Assembly: GCF_013004595.1 (NCBI RefSeq) | Contig: NZ_JABEMC010000004.1 | Coordinates: 124,001 to 188,000, forward strand | DNA length: 64,000 bases | Source: Brevibacterium luteolum | Lineage (GTDB): Bacteria > Actinomycetota > Actinomycetes > Actinomycetales > Brevibacteriaceae | Direction: 5' to 3' | Part shown: one piece after another, positions 37,685 to 45,774 of the stretch | Position numbering within the stretch: position 1 is the stretch's first letter | How the letters are laid out: the number at the start of each line of letters is the position of its first letter | The notes under the pieces: model-generated | Database searches by the model: none | What the model was told of the DNA's origin: nothing | What the model saw: only the letters and a program-made list of their open reading frames with translations | Made by a program: the position numbers and the translations under genes

Positions 37685-39705
37685 CACTGCTCCCGGCCGA
37701 TGACGTCGTGGTCGATGTCGCCGACCCGGCGGATGAGGACGTCCTGGTTGCGGGTGAAGGAGCGCAGCCGCCAGGGCACGATCGAGACGACGACATTGGG
37801 CACGATGAGCAGCCGCGACTTCAGCCGCAGCACCGTCTGGTTGTGCAGGATGTTCTCCCAGCGGCGGCCGACGATGTACTGCGGGATGTAGACGTCGATG
37901 AGGTCGTTGGGGTGGTGCCGGCGCATGTCGGCGATGTGGTTCATGACCGGGCGGACGAGTTCGCGATACGGCGAGTCGAGGATCGTCAGCGGCACCGGCA
38001 GGCCCATCTCGTCCCATTCGCGCTGCAGCGCCTCGGCGGCATCCTCGTCGACGGCGACGGTGATCGCCTGCACCGAGGTCGGGCGGCTGGCCCTCGCATA
38101 GCTGAGCGCGCGCAGTGCCGGCTTGTGGATCTGGGTGATGATGACGACCGCGCGGGTGTTCGGCGGCAGGGTGGTGTCCGAGGCGTCCTCTTCGGGGGCG
38201 AGTTCGGAGGCGACACGGCCGTAGTGGCGGTGGATGAGGCCCATGAGCGCGTAGAGCACGGCGATCGCGGCGACGGCGATCCAGGCGCCGCCGGCGAACT
38301 TCGTGATGATGACGACGACGAGGACGACGGTGACGAGGACGAATCCGACGGTGTTGATGATGCGGTTGGCCTGCATCCGCCGGCGCGTCGGGGAGGTGAC
38401 CATCGTGCGGATCCGGTCGGTCCAGTGCCGGATCATGCCCAGCTGGCCGAGGCTGAAGGCGAAGAACACGCCGACGAGATAGAGCTCGATGAGGTCGGGC
38501 ACCCGGGCGCGGAAGGCGACGACGAGGACGATCGCAGCCCCGGAGAGCAGCAGGATGCCGTTGGAGAAGGTCAGCCGGTCACCGCGGGTAGCCAGCTGGC
38601 GGGGCAGGAAGCTGTCTCGGGCCAGCCGCGAGGCCAGCCCGGGGAATCCCTCGACGGCGGTGTTGGCTGCCGCCATGAGCACAAGCGCTGCCACTGCGGC
38701 CACGATCGAGGGCAGCACGGGCACGTTGTCGAACACGGCGTGGGCGAGCTGGCCGAGAACCGGGTCCTGGACGTAGTCGGCGCTGATGGGGGTGCCGGCC
38801 CGGTTGAGCAGGTAGATGTGGGGTTCGGCGACGAATTTGATGCCGATGACCGAGGACAGCCAGGTGATGCCGATGAGCATCGTGGCCGACAGCGCACCGG
38901 TCAGCAGCAGGGTGCGGCCGGCATTGTGCCCGCGCGGGGAGGTGAAGCGGGGCACGGCGGTGGCGACGGTCTGCACACCTGCCAGGGCGACCGAACCGGA
39001 GGTGAAGGCACGCAGCACGATGAACACGGCAGCCAGCCCGAACAGCGGCGTGTCGAAGTCCGTCCGCGGCAGCACCCAGTAGTCACTCGTGACAGCGATC
39101 GGCGTGTCGCCGGTGAGGACCCGGTAGGCGCCGACGATGAGGGTGAGGAAGACTGCGGCGAGGAAAAGGTAGGTTGGGATCGCCAGCAGCTTCGGGGCGG
39201 TGCGGGTTCCGCGCAGGGCCAGCACGGTGACGACGAAGATGCCGATGACGGAGACGATGACCCGGTGCGGTTTGAGCTCCGGGACGATCGAGCCGACGTA
39301 GGAGGCGAACATCGTCATCGACACCGCCAGGGTCAGTACATAGTCGATGAGCAGGGAGGCCGCGACTGCCCGGCCGGCGCGCACCCCGAGGTTCTTGCCG
39401 GCGACCTCGTAGTCGCCTCCCCCGCCAGGGTAGGCGCGCAGATTCAGCCGGTAGCACCAGACGATGACGAGGATGACGACACCGACGGCCAGGCCGATCC
39501 ACGGCGAGACGGTCAGGGCGACGAGCCCGGAGAGCGAGAGGGCCAGCAGGATCTCGTCAGGCGCGTAGGCCACCGATGACAGCATGTCGGAGGCGAAGAC
39601 CGGCATCGCCAGGCGCTTGCGCAGCGGCACCGGCCTGCGCCGGTCACTGCGGAAGGGCCGTCCAACGAGTAGTCTTTTGACGGCAGACGAAAAATTACGT
39701 GCCAC
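37684..39705 (-). CDS. APC-superfamily K+ transporter, KimA-like
   Basis: The 673-residue protein has 12 predicted helices (about 45-480) and a soluble C-terminal domain of about 180 residues with a universal-stress-like fold (RAVVIITQIHKPALRALSYA, IPQYIVGRRWENILHNQT). The N-terminal PVFASDMLSSVAYAPDEILL resembles that of the KimA high-affinity potassium importers. Two TrkA-type RCK proteins lie divergently 65 bases away, which supports potassium as substrate. Amino-acid transport is the default annotation for the family and cannot be excluded. Starts at GTG 39705. Confidence 0.85.
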   Translation of the reverse strand: MARNFSSAVKRLLVGRPFRSDRRRPVPLRKRLAMPVFASDMLSSVAYAPDEILLALSLSGLVALTVSPWIGLAVGVVILVIVWCYRLNLRAYPGGGGDYEVAGKNLGVRAGRAVAASLLIDYVLTLAVSMTMFASYVGSIVPELKPHRVIVSVIGIFVVTVLALRGTRTAPKLLAIPTYLFLAAVFLTLIVGAYRVLTGDTPIAVTSDYWVLPRTDFDTPLFGLAAVFIVLRAFTSGSVALAGVQTVATAVPRFTSPRGHNAGRTLLLTGALSATMLIGITWLSSVIGIKFVAEPHIYLLNRAGTPISADYVQDPVLGQLAHAVFDNVPVLPSIVAAVAALVLMAAANTAVEGFPGLASRLARDSFLPRQLATRGDRLTFSNGILLLSGAAIVLVVAFRARVPDLIELYLVGVFFAFSLGQLGMIRHWTDRIRTMVTSPTRRRMQANRIINTVGFVLVTVVLVVVIITKFAGGAWIAVAAIAVLYALMGLIHRHYGRVASELAPEEDASDTTLPPNTRAVVIITQIHKPALRALSYARASRPTSVQAITVAVDEDAAEALQREWDEMGLPVPLTILDSPYRELVRPVMNHIADMRRHHPNDLIDVYIPQYIVGRRWENILHNQTVLRLKSRLLIVPNVVVSIVPWRLRSFTRNQDVLIRRVGDIDHDVIGREQ

Positions 39706-39770
39706 GTGCTCAATCGTAGAGCACGGCCGGGCTGGGAGGGCACGGCTGCAGGCGCAGGAAGAGGTCAGGG

Positions 39771-40442
39771 ATGCACTTCGTCGTCATGGGATGCGGACGC
39801 GTCGGCGCCTCGCTCGCGCGCGCCCTCGACGCCAGCGGCCACACCGTCGCCGTCGTCGACCGCGACCCCGATTCCTTCCGCGCGCTCGGCCGCGACTTCT
39901 CCGGTTCGACGATCACCGGCCTCGGCTTCGACCGCGACACGCTCGAGCGTGCCCGCACCGGCGAGGCCTACGCCTTCGCGGCGGTCTCCAGCGGCGACAA
40001 CTCCAACATCCTCGCCGCGCGGGTGGCGCGTGAGACCTTCGGGGTGCGCAATGTCGCCGCCCGGATCTACGATCCGCTGCGCGCCCAGGTGTTCGAGCGC
40101 CTCGGGATCCCGACGGTGGCCACGGTGCGCTGGACGGCCGACCGGATGATGCGCAAGCTCATTCCGCAGGGCGCGGCCGCGGAGTTCCGCGACCCCTCGG
40201 GCCGGATGGTGCTCGCCGAGGTGCACCTGCACCCGGACTGGATCGCCCGCCCCGTCGCCGAGGTGGAGGAGGCGATCCCTGGTCGAGTCGCCTACATCAC
40301 GCGGCTGGGTGAGGGGATGCTGGCGCGTCCGGAGACCCTCATCCAGGACGGGGACCTTGTGCACATCATGTGCGAGCACGCAGTCCTCGACCGTGTCACG
40401 CAGATTCTCGACGAGCCGATCACCGAGGAGGAAGAAGAGTGA
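39771..40442 (+). CDS. ceoB: TrkA-type RCK protein (CeoB-like)
   Basis: The 223-residue cytosolic protein has an RCK-N Rossmann domain (MGCGRVGASLARALDASGH, with acidic residues in DRDPDSF) and an RCK-C domain at about 140-215. Such subunits sense nucleotides or NAD(H) and gate K+ transport. The C terminus is acidic (EEEEE). There is no TrkH or Ktr channel gene beside it; the neighbouring KimA-like carrier is the only membrane partner in sight. GTGA overlap with the next gene couples the pair, as in M. tuberculosis ceoBC. An AGG lies about 10 bases before the ATG. Confidence 0.92.
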   Translation: MHFVVMGCGRVGASLARALDASGHTVAVVDRDPDSFRALGRDFSGSTITGLGFDRDTLERARTGEAYAFAAVSSGDNSNILAARVARETFGVRNVAARIYDPLRAQVFERLGIPTVATVRWTADRMMRKLIPQGAAAEFRDPSGRMVLAEVHLHPDWIARPVAEVEEAIPGRVAYITRLGEGMLARPETLIQDGDLVHIMCEHAVLDRVTQILDEPITEEEEE

Positions 40443-41143
40443 AGATCCTCATCGCCGGAGCCGGCTCAGTCGGCCGTTCGGTCGCCCGGGAGCTGCTCGA
40501 CAACGGTCATGACGTGCTGCTCGTCGACAAGAACAAGGACGCCGTGCGCCACGACAAGGTGCCCGGTGCCTCGTGGCTGCTCACCGATGCCTGCGAGCTC
40601 AACGGCCTGGCAGAGGCCGGGCTGGAGGAGACTGATGTCGTCGTCGCGGCCACCGGTGATGACAAGACGAATCTCGTGCTCAGCCTGATCGCGAAGATGG
40701 AGTTCGGGGTCCCGCGCACGATCGGGCGGGTGAACAACCCGCGCAATGAGTGGCTGTTCGACTCGAACTGGGGCGTCGATGTCGCCGTATCGACCCCGCG
40801 GCTCATGACCGCACTCGTTGAGGAGGCCGTCGAGGTCGGCGGCCTCGTCCACCTCATGAGCTTCGAGCGCGGGCAGGCCACGCTCATGGAGTTCACCGTG
40901 CACGAGAAGTCGGCGGCGGTCGGCAAGCGGATCGGGGCGATCTCCTGGCCGCCGGACACCGCACTGGTGGCGATCGTGCGCAATGAGAAGGCCTTCGCCC
41001 CGTCGTTTGACGATGTCGTCGATGACGGCGATGAGCTGTTCTTCATCACCTCACCGGATCAGCACGACCGTCTGCAGAATCTGCTGCGCACCGATGACGG
41101 CCACACCGATGAGCGCGAGACGGCTGAGGATCAGTCCGACTGA
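40439..41143 (+). CDS. ceoC: TrkA-type RCK protein (CeoC-like)
   Basis: The 234-residue partner of the preceding protein has the nucleotide loop IAGAGSVGRSVARELLDNGH, VLLVDKNKDAV and VVVAATGDDKTNLVLSLIAK, plus an RCK-C domain at about 135-215. It starts at GTG 40439, overlapping the ceoB stop by three bases, with GAGGAAGAAGA upstream serving as ribosome site. The 3' end overlaps the convergent OB-fold gene by 13 bases. Confidence 0.92.
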   Translation: MKILIAGAGSVGRSVARELLDNGHDVLLVDKNKDAVRHDKVPGASWLLTDACELNGLAEAGLEETDVVVAATGDDKTNLVLSLIAKMEFGVPRTIGRVNNPRNEWLFDSNWGVDVAVSTPRLMTALVEEAVEVGGLVHLMSFERGQATLMEFTVHEKSAAVGKRIGAISWPPDTALVAIVRNEKAFAPSFDDVVDDGDELFFITSPDQHDRLQNLLRTDDGHTDERETAEDQSD

Positions 41144-41499
41144 GTGTCGATGAGCTCGTAGCGCGGATTGAGCGCTGTCAGCACCGTCGAGTCGCTGAGG
41201 GTGAAGCAGCCGGTCAGCAGCAGGGTGCGTCCGGCGGTGATGCCGGGGATGTCGCGCATGCCCAGGAAGCGGGCATGGACGATCCCGGTGCCGTCGGAGA
41301 CGCTGATGTCCAGGCGCGGGCTGGACTGCGGCACAGACCGGGTGAGTGCGACGACGACCCCGCCGACGGTCACCTCACGGCGCGCGGTGATCTCAGCGAT
41401 CGGGGTCGTGCCCTCCAGTTGGGACAGCCGGCGGTGGACGTCCTCGGCGTCAGTCGAGTCCGTTGAGCCGAATCGTTCGAGGAAGCGCGTGAGCAGCAT
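41131..41499 (-). CDS. OB-fold nucleic-acid-binding protein
   Basis: The 122-residue protein has an OB fold at about 40-115 (VTVGGVVVALTRSVPQSSPRLDISVSDGTGIVHARFLG in outline), as in the tRNA-anticodon/RecG-like binding domain. The family is conserved at this place in actinobacteria (Rv2694c in M. tuberculosis), but its target is unknown. The DUF3159 membrane protein that usually lies between ceoC and this gene is missing; instead the two genes overlap tail to tail. Confidence 0.88.
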   Translation of the reverse strand: MLLTRFLERFGSTDSTDAEDVHRRLSQLEGTTPIAEITARREVTVGGVVVALTRSVPQSSPRLDISVSDGTGIVHARFLGMRDIPGITAGRTLLLTGCFTLSDSTVLTALNPRYELIDTQSD

Positions 41500-41511
41500 G
41501 GGCGTGGGAGG

Positions 41512-42360
41512 TCAGCGGACTTCCGTGATCTCGGGGCCGCGTTCGAAGGGATTGATGTCGTCCTTCTTCTCGGCTTCCTCGGCTGAGTCTTCGGCCTTCT
41601 GCATCTGCGGTGCGGTCAGCGGCAGCAGCTCGCGCGGCGGCATCGGCTCGGTGCCGCGGTGGACGACGATGTTGCGGAACTGCTCGACGAACAGTGCACG
41701 CACCTCCTCATCGTCGATCGCCTTGCCGGAGAACACGCCGCGGATGAACCAGCGCGGTCCGTCGACGCCGGCGAACCGGGCGATGCGCAGTCCCTTGCGG
41801 CCATCGGGTGCGGTGGCCGGGATGCGGGTGAGCAGCTCACGGCCGAGTTCGGTGTAGAGCTCATCGGTCTGCCCGCCGCGCTGGCTGATGTTGTCCTCGA
41901 TCTGGCCGCGCACGGAGTTCCACACGCCTTCGGAGGTGGGTGCGGCGAAGACCTGCAGCTGCAGGGCGCCGCCGCTGTGCTGGATCGTCACGGCGACGAT
42001 CTTGTTGGTCTTCTCCTCAGCGTCCAGGCGCATCTGCATGCCGTCGCGCACCGGCACCTGGAGGGCGCCGAGGTCGATGCGGTGGACGTCGGGGAACTCC
42101 TCTTCCGAGTCGAAGGGGCCCTTCTCATCGCGGTCGAGCGGAGCGGCCTTGGCGAACTCCTCGTCTTCGTCGTCGTCATCCTCGGCTGCTTCGGCTGCGG
42201 CGAAGGGGCCTTCCGGCTCGTCGCTGTCGTCAGAGCTGTCGGCGACGGTGGGCTCGTCGTCTGCGACGTCGTCGTCGGTGACGGTCTCAGCGGTGGTGTC
42301 GAGTTCCTCGTCGGTGTCGTCGCTGCGCTTCTTCTTGGAGAAAATGTCGAACAGTCCCAT
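41512..42360 (-). CDS. DUF3710 family protein
   Basis: The 282-residue protein has a Lys-rich start (MGLFDIFSKKKR), a very acidic disordered stretch (about 14-85) and the DUF3710 domain at about 88-255 (DLGALQVPVRDGMQMRLD, ARFAGVDGPRWFIRGVFSG). Function unknown; the family is conserved next to dut in actinobacteria. It ends 12 bases before the OB-fold gene on the same strand. GGAA lies 3 bases before the ATG. Confidence 0.9.
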   Translation of the reverse strand: MGLFDIFSKKKRSDDTDEELDTTAETVTDDDVADDEPTVADSSDDSDEPEGPFAAAEAAEDDDDEDEEFAKAAPLDRDEKGPFDSEEEFPDVHRIDLGALQVPVRDGMQMRLDAEEKTNKIVAVTIQHSGGALQLQVFAAPTSEGVWNSVRGQIEDNISQRGGQTDELYTELGRELLTRIPATAPDGRKGLRIARFAGVDGPRWFIRGVFSGKAIDDEEVRALFVEQFRNIVVHRGTEPMPPRELLPLTAPQMQKAEDSAEEAEKKDDINPFERGPEITEVR

Positions 42361-42408
42361 GGTTCCTTCCTCAGCGGATGGTCGTCGGTGTAGTCCTCTG
42401 ACGGATGG

Positions 42409-42885
42409 TCAGTGCCGCGGATCGTGCTCGCCGGCGGTGAAGCCTCCGGTGGATCCGAAGCCGCGGTCGCTGCGCTCGGAGTCCTCCAGGCTGTCGACGA
42501 GGCAGAAGTCGGCGTGGATGACCCGCTGGATGATGAGCTGGGCGATGCGGTCGCCGCGGCGGATCGTGTAGGCGGCGTGCGGGTCGACGTTGATGAGCGG
42601 CACCTTGATCTCTCCGCGGTACCCGGCGTCGATGGTGCCGGGGCTGTTGACGACGGTGATCCCGTGCTTGGTGGACAGGCCGGAGCGCGGGTGCACGAAT
42701 CCGGCATAGCCCTCTGGCAGGGCGATCGCGATGCCGGTGCCCACTGCGCGCCGCTGGCCCGGTTCGAGCACGACGTCCTCGGTTGCGCACAGGTCAGCCC
42801 CGGCGTCGCCGCGGTGTCCGTAGGAGGGCAGGGCGATGTCCGGGTCGAGCTGTCTGATCTCTATCCGCAGTTCTTCATATGCCAC
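42409..42885 (-). CDS. dut: Deoxyuridine 5'-triphosphate nucleotidohydrolase
   Basis: The 158-residue homotrimeric dUTPase hydrolyses dUTP to dUMP, keeping uracil out of DNA. Its motifs are present in order: AGADLCA (1), PRSGLS (2), [11 protein letters not shown] (3), [10 protein letters not shown] (4) and the flexible RGFGSTGGF (5), which closes the active site. I chose GTG 42885 (VAYEELRI) because longer frames lack similarity; TAAAGT lies 8 bases upstream and may be the -10 of a nearly leaderless transcript. Divergent from the DUF3093 gene. Confidence 0.96.
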   Translation of the reverse strand: MAYEELRIEIRQLDPDIALPSYGHRGDAGADLCATEDVVLEPGQRRAVGTGIAIALPEGYAGFVHPRSGLSTKHGITVVNSPGTIDAGYRGEIKVPLINVDPHAAYTIRRGDRIAQLIIQRVIHADFCLVDSLEDSERSDRGFGSTGGFTAGEHDPRH

Positions 42886-42984
42886 ATTGACGCACTTTAG
42901 CCCGGTACCCGAGCCAGTGCCACCGTCTCGCGGCGTCCGGTTCTGCCCGACCTGCCCTGACTGCTGCCGGTCGCTGGTCTGTGG

Positions 42985-42990
42985 GATACT
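42985..42990 (+). promoter_or_regulatory. -10 box of a likely leaderless transcript
   Basis: GATACT ends six bases before the ATG of the DUF3093 gene; no Shine-Dalgarno intervenes. Confidence 0.55.
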
Positions 42991-42996
42991 TGAAGC

Positions 42997-43461
42997 ATGC
43001 CCGCCACGACTGATTCCTCGAACACTGTGCGCTACCGTGAACGGCTCTGGCCGACCTTCGGCTGGTGGTTCGTTGCTGCGTTTCTGTCCGCGATGACTGC
43101 AGCGATCGTCTTCCCCGTCTGGAGCTGGGGTGCGATGGTGGTTCCCATCGTCGTCTTCGCACTCGTGGCCGGGTGGCTGCGGTCGGCGTCGGCTGTCATC
43201 ATCGTCAGCGACACGGAGTTCATCGCCGGTCCGGCGCATATCGAGCGCAGCTTCATCGCTGAGGCTCAGCCCTGTGACAAGGCGCAGTCGTTCGCCGAGC
43301 GCGGGCCGCTGCTCGATGCGCTTGCCTTCCTCATGCTCCGGCCGTGGGAGCCGCTGCTGGTCAAGGTCATCATCAACGACCCAGAAGACCCGACGCCATA
43401 CTGGCTGGTCTCATCGAAGGATCCGCAGGCGCTTGCTGCTGCACTGAACTCCCAGCGCTGA
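42997..43461 (+). CDS. DUF3093 family membrane protein
   Basis: The 154-residue protein has two adjacent helices (about 22-42 and 46-65), then a soluble domain ([15 protein letters not shown] ... [17 protein letters not shown]), the family pattern. It is a conserved neighbour of dut (Rv2698 in M. tuberculosis) with unknown role; the last helix-strand pattern resembles membrane-linked PH-like folds, which is speculation. Confidence 0.88.
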   Translation: MPATTDSSNTVRYRERLWPTFGWWFVAAFLSAMTAAIVFPVWSWGAMVVPIVVFALVAGWLRSASAVIIVSDTEFIAGPAHIERSFIAEAQPCDKAQSFAERGPLLDALAFLMLRPWEPLLVKVIINDPEDPTPYWLVSSKDPQALAAALNSQR

Positions 43462-43492
43462 TGCAGCGCCACTGCAGCGACTGAATGCGAAA

Positions 43493-43525
43493 GAGCACCG
43501 GCAATCCCGCAGGATTCCGGTGCTC
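43493..43525. terminator. Two-way terminator hairpin
   Basis: Fourteen base pairs (GAGCACCGG ... CCGGTGCTC outside, AATCC/GGATT inside) with one bulged C and a four-base loop lie between the convergent DUF3093 and DUF4193 genes. Confidence 0.8.
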
Positions 43526-43554
43526 CTATCGTCTGTTCTCAGCTCGCTCGCTGC

Positions 43555-43854
43555 TCAGCCGGCACAGTCGGTGCAGATCGGCACGCCGCCTTCATCGGTG
43601 GCCAGCTGCGAGTGATGCCGCACAAGGAAGCACTCCATGCAGGTGAACTCGTCGTTCTGCTTCGGCAGAACGCGCACCGACAGCTCCTCGTTGGACAGAT
43701 CGGCACCCGGGAGTTCGAACCCTTCTGCTGCAACCGCCTCGTCTTCATCGACCTGGCTGGCCTGCTGCTGATTTCGCTGAGCCTTCAGCTCTTCAAGGGA
43801 GTCACTGCTGAGTTCGTCTTCCTGCTTACGAGGTGCGTCGTAGTCTGTCGCCAT
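43555..43854 (-). CDS. DUF4193 family zinc-ribbon-like protein
   Basis: The 99-residue protein has an acidic, disordered N-terminal half and a C-terminal four-cysteine site (FTCMECFLV ... ICTDCAG), likely binding zinc. The family is nearly universal in actinobacteria and encoded near dut and sigA; its role is unknown, though small Zn proteins in this group often bind RNA polymerase or ribosomes. AGAGTGATCAGGCC precedes the ATG. Confidence 0.9.
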   Translation of the reverse strand: MATDYDAPRKQEDELSSDSLEELKAQRNQQQASQVDEDEAVAAEGFELPGADLSNEELSVRVLPKQNDEFTCMECFLVRHHSQLATDEGGVPICTDCAG

Positions 43855-44112
43855 CTGGCCTGATCACTCTCCGCTGATATGTGAATTGGAGTGGACGGTC
43901 GCCATAGAGTACCACTCATGCCTATGTCGTGACACCGTTTTGTATCTCATGGAATTGTGCCCGCCATCGGGTCATTTCGCAACAGGAAGCCAGCAAAGAC
44001 ACTTGTGATTCACCACATCGATCCTCAGACGATGCCGGTGTGCGGCACAAAAGGGAAGACGATGGGTAAGCTGAGACCTTATCCACCGATGTCGAAACGA
44101 GAAGGAAACGGC

Positions 44113-44340
44113 ATGAGCGAATTCGAGAATGAGCTTGATAAGCGCGTCAGCGAACTGCAGGAGCAGCTCGCGCAGGCACGCCGTGAAGACAATGAGCATC
44201 TCGTCGAATCTCTCGTCGGGCAGCTCGAAGGAATCGTCGACCTGGCCGATGCCAATGATGTCGACACCGGTGCAATGAAGCGCGTCCTGGCCACCGAGAC
44301 CGGACAGATCCCGATCGTCGAGGATCCGAACGACAGCTGA
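44113..44340 (+). CDS. Small acidic coiled-coil protein, unknown
   Basis: The 75-residue protein starts MSEFENELDKRVSELQEQLA, with heptad-like Leu/Val spacing over residues 1-40, and ends in an acidic tail. I do not recognise it. GAGAAGGAAACGGC before the ATG gives a reasonable ribosome site. The 258 bases upstream are less GC-rich than the surroundings and hold no other gene. An in-frame upstream ATG at 43957 would add 52 residues without a ribosome site and is rejected. Confidence 0.65.
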   Translation: MSEFENELDKRVSELQEQLAQARREDNEHLVESLVGQLEGIVDLADANDVDTGAMKRVLATETGQIPIVEDPNDS

Positions 44341-44447
44341 GTCCCCCTCCCCGAGCCGCCGTTCATCCCTGACCAGCATCGGAGCTCGGCTCCAGCGCTG
44401 AGACCCGTTCTCTGCCGAGTCAGGCGCCGCGCTCGCACCGCTGAACG

Positions 44448-44483
44448 CTCATGCCCTCACCTGTCAGCAGGTGAGGGCATGAG
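44448..44483. terminator. Two-way terminator hairpin
   Basis: A perfect 16-base stem (CTCATGCCCTCACCTG) with a TCAG loop lies 20 bases after the hemH stop and 107 bases after the small-protein stop. Confidence 0.85.
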
Positions 44484-44503
44484 TGTGCAGCAGGGAGGAG
44501 ACG

Positions 44504-45634
44504 TCAGCCTGCGGCGGATTCCCACTGCGGGAGAACGGGCTTGTCCCGCATACCCCGGCAGCATTCGATCGAGCACGCGCCGCTGCCGGGCACCAGCGGG
44601 CCCTCCGGAGTGACCGCCGGCGCCTCGACGTTCTCACCGCGGCGCTGGGCGGCCCGCTCTTCGACGAGATCGACGAGTCCGGAGACGAAGGCCTCATGCG
44701 TGCCGACGGTGGCGGCCCGGGTGAAGGCCATCCCGAGTTCGCCAGCAGTCTGCTTGGCCTCGGTGTCGAGGTCGAACTTGACCTCCATATGATCGGAGAC
44801 GAATCCGATCGGCACGAGGATGACGCCTTCTACGCCCTCGTCCTTCAGCTCTGCCATCCGGTCGTTGACGTCTGGTTCGAGCCACGGCACATGCGGCGGG
44901 CCGGAGCGGGAGCAGTAGACGAGTTCAGCGTCGAGCGTCAGCTCGCCGCCGAGCTGGTCGGCGATCCAGTCGATGAGCTGCTGGTGCTGGCCCTGGTAGC
45001 CGGCGGTCCGGACCTCGGATGCCGACTGCATGGCGTTCGGGATCGAGTGTGTGACGTAGAGCAGTCGGTGCTTGGCGGGGTCGATCTCTCCGACCTGTGC
45101 GCGGAAGTCAGTCAGGGCAGCGCGCACTGCATCGAGTTCGGCTTGGGCGAATCCCGGGTGGTTGTAGTACTGGCGGATCTTGTCGATCTCGACATCGATG
45201 CCGTCGTCAGCAAGCTGAGCCGTCACGCCGGCGAAGTCTTCGCGGTACTGGCGGCACGAGGAGTAGGAGGAGTACGCCGAGGTGTCGATGGCGAGGAACG
45301 TGCGTGCTCCTTCTGCTGCGCGCTCACGCAGCACATCGGCCAGGAATGGGTCCCAATTGCGGTTGCCCCACAGCACTGGGGCGTCGATTCCGCGTGCGGC
45401 GAAGGCATCTTCGAGCGCAGACTTGAGCACTCGGTTCTGTTCGTTGATCGGTGAACGGCCGCCGAAGGAGTAGTAGTGCTCGCCGACTTCGGTGAGGCGT
45501 TCGTCTGGGATGCCGCGCCCGCGTGTGACGTTCTGGAGGAACGGCAGCACGTCTTCGGGGCGTTCCGGCCCGCCGAAGGACATGAGCACGACTGCGTCAA
45601 AGGGTTTGAGATTCGAAGTGGTCACGGGCTCCAT
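44504..45634 (-). CDS. hemH: Coproporphyrin ferrochelatase with 2Fe-2S site
   Basis: The 376-residue enzyme inserts Fe2+ into coproporphyrin III (CpfC role in this pathway). LMSFGGPERPEDVLPFLQNV is the N-terminal signature, the catalytic His lies in LLYVTHSIPNAM and the conserved Glu in the later helix. The C terminus has GSGACSIECCRGMRD, the cluster of three cysteines that, with an internal Cys (SSYSSCRQY), holds a 2Fe-2S cluster in actinobacterial ferrochelatases. ATG 45634 has GAGG 7 bases upstream; a GTG four codons later is an alternative. Its product is the substrate of ChdC at 24.3 kb. Confidence 0.95.
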   Translation of the reverse strand: MEPVTTSNLKPFDAVVLMSFGGPERPEDVLPFLQNVTRGRGIPDERLTEVGEHYYSFGGRSPINEQNRVLKSALEDAFAARGIDAPVLWGNRNWDPFLADVLRERAAEGARTFLAIDTSAYSSYSSCRQYREDFAGVTAQLADDGIDVEIDKIRQYYNHPGFAQAELDAVRAALTDFRAQVGEIDPAKHRLLYVTHSIPNAMQSASEVRTAGYQGQHQQLIDWIADQLGGELTLDAELVYCSRSGPPHVPWLEPDVNDRMAELKDEGVEGVILVPIGFVSDHMEVKFDLDTEAKQTAGELGMAFTRAATVGTHEAFVSGLVDLVEERAAQRRGENVEAPAVTPEGPLVPGSGACSIECCRGMRDKPVLPQWESAAG

Positions 45635-45774
45635 TCTAGGACCTCGGCTGTCCCTCGCCACGGCGGTCAGGCTGGTGGGAGCGTCTGTCTCACGACTCGC
45701 CCGAATATCTGCGCGGTTTGCCGTTGACGGTGTGACACGATCGGGTTCAACCGGATTATGTGGAAGGTGAGGCA

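Noticed and set aside
43855-44112. Possible RNA gene or riboswitch in the AT-richer gap before the small protein
   Set aside because: No cloverleaf, conserved riboswitch core or strong hairpin could be found by eye.
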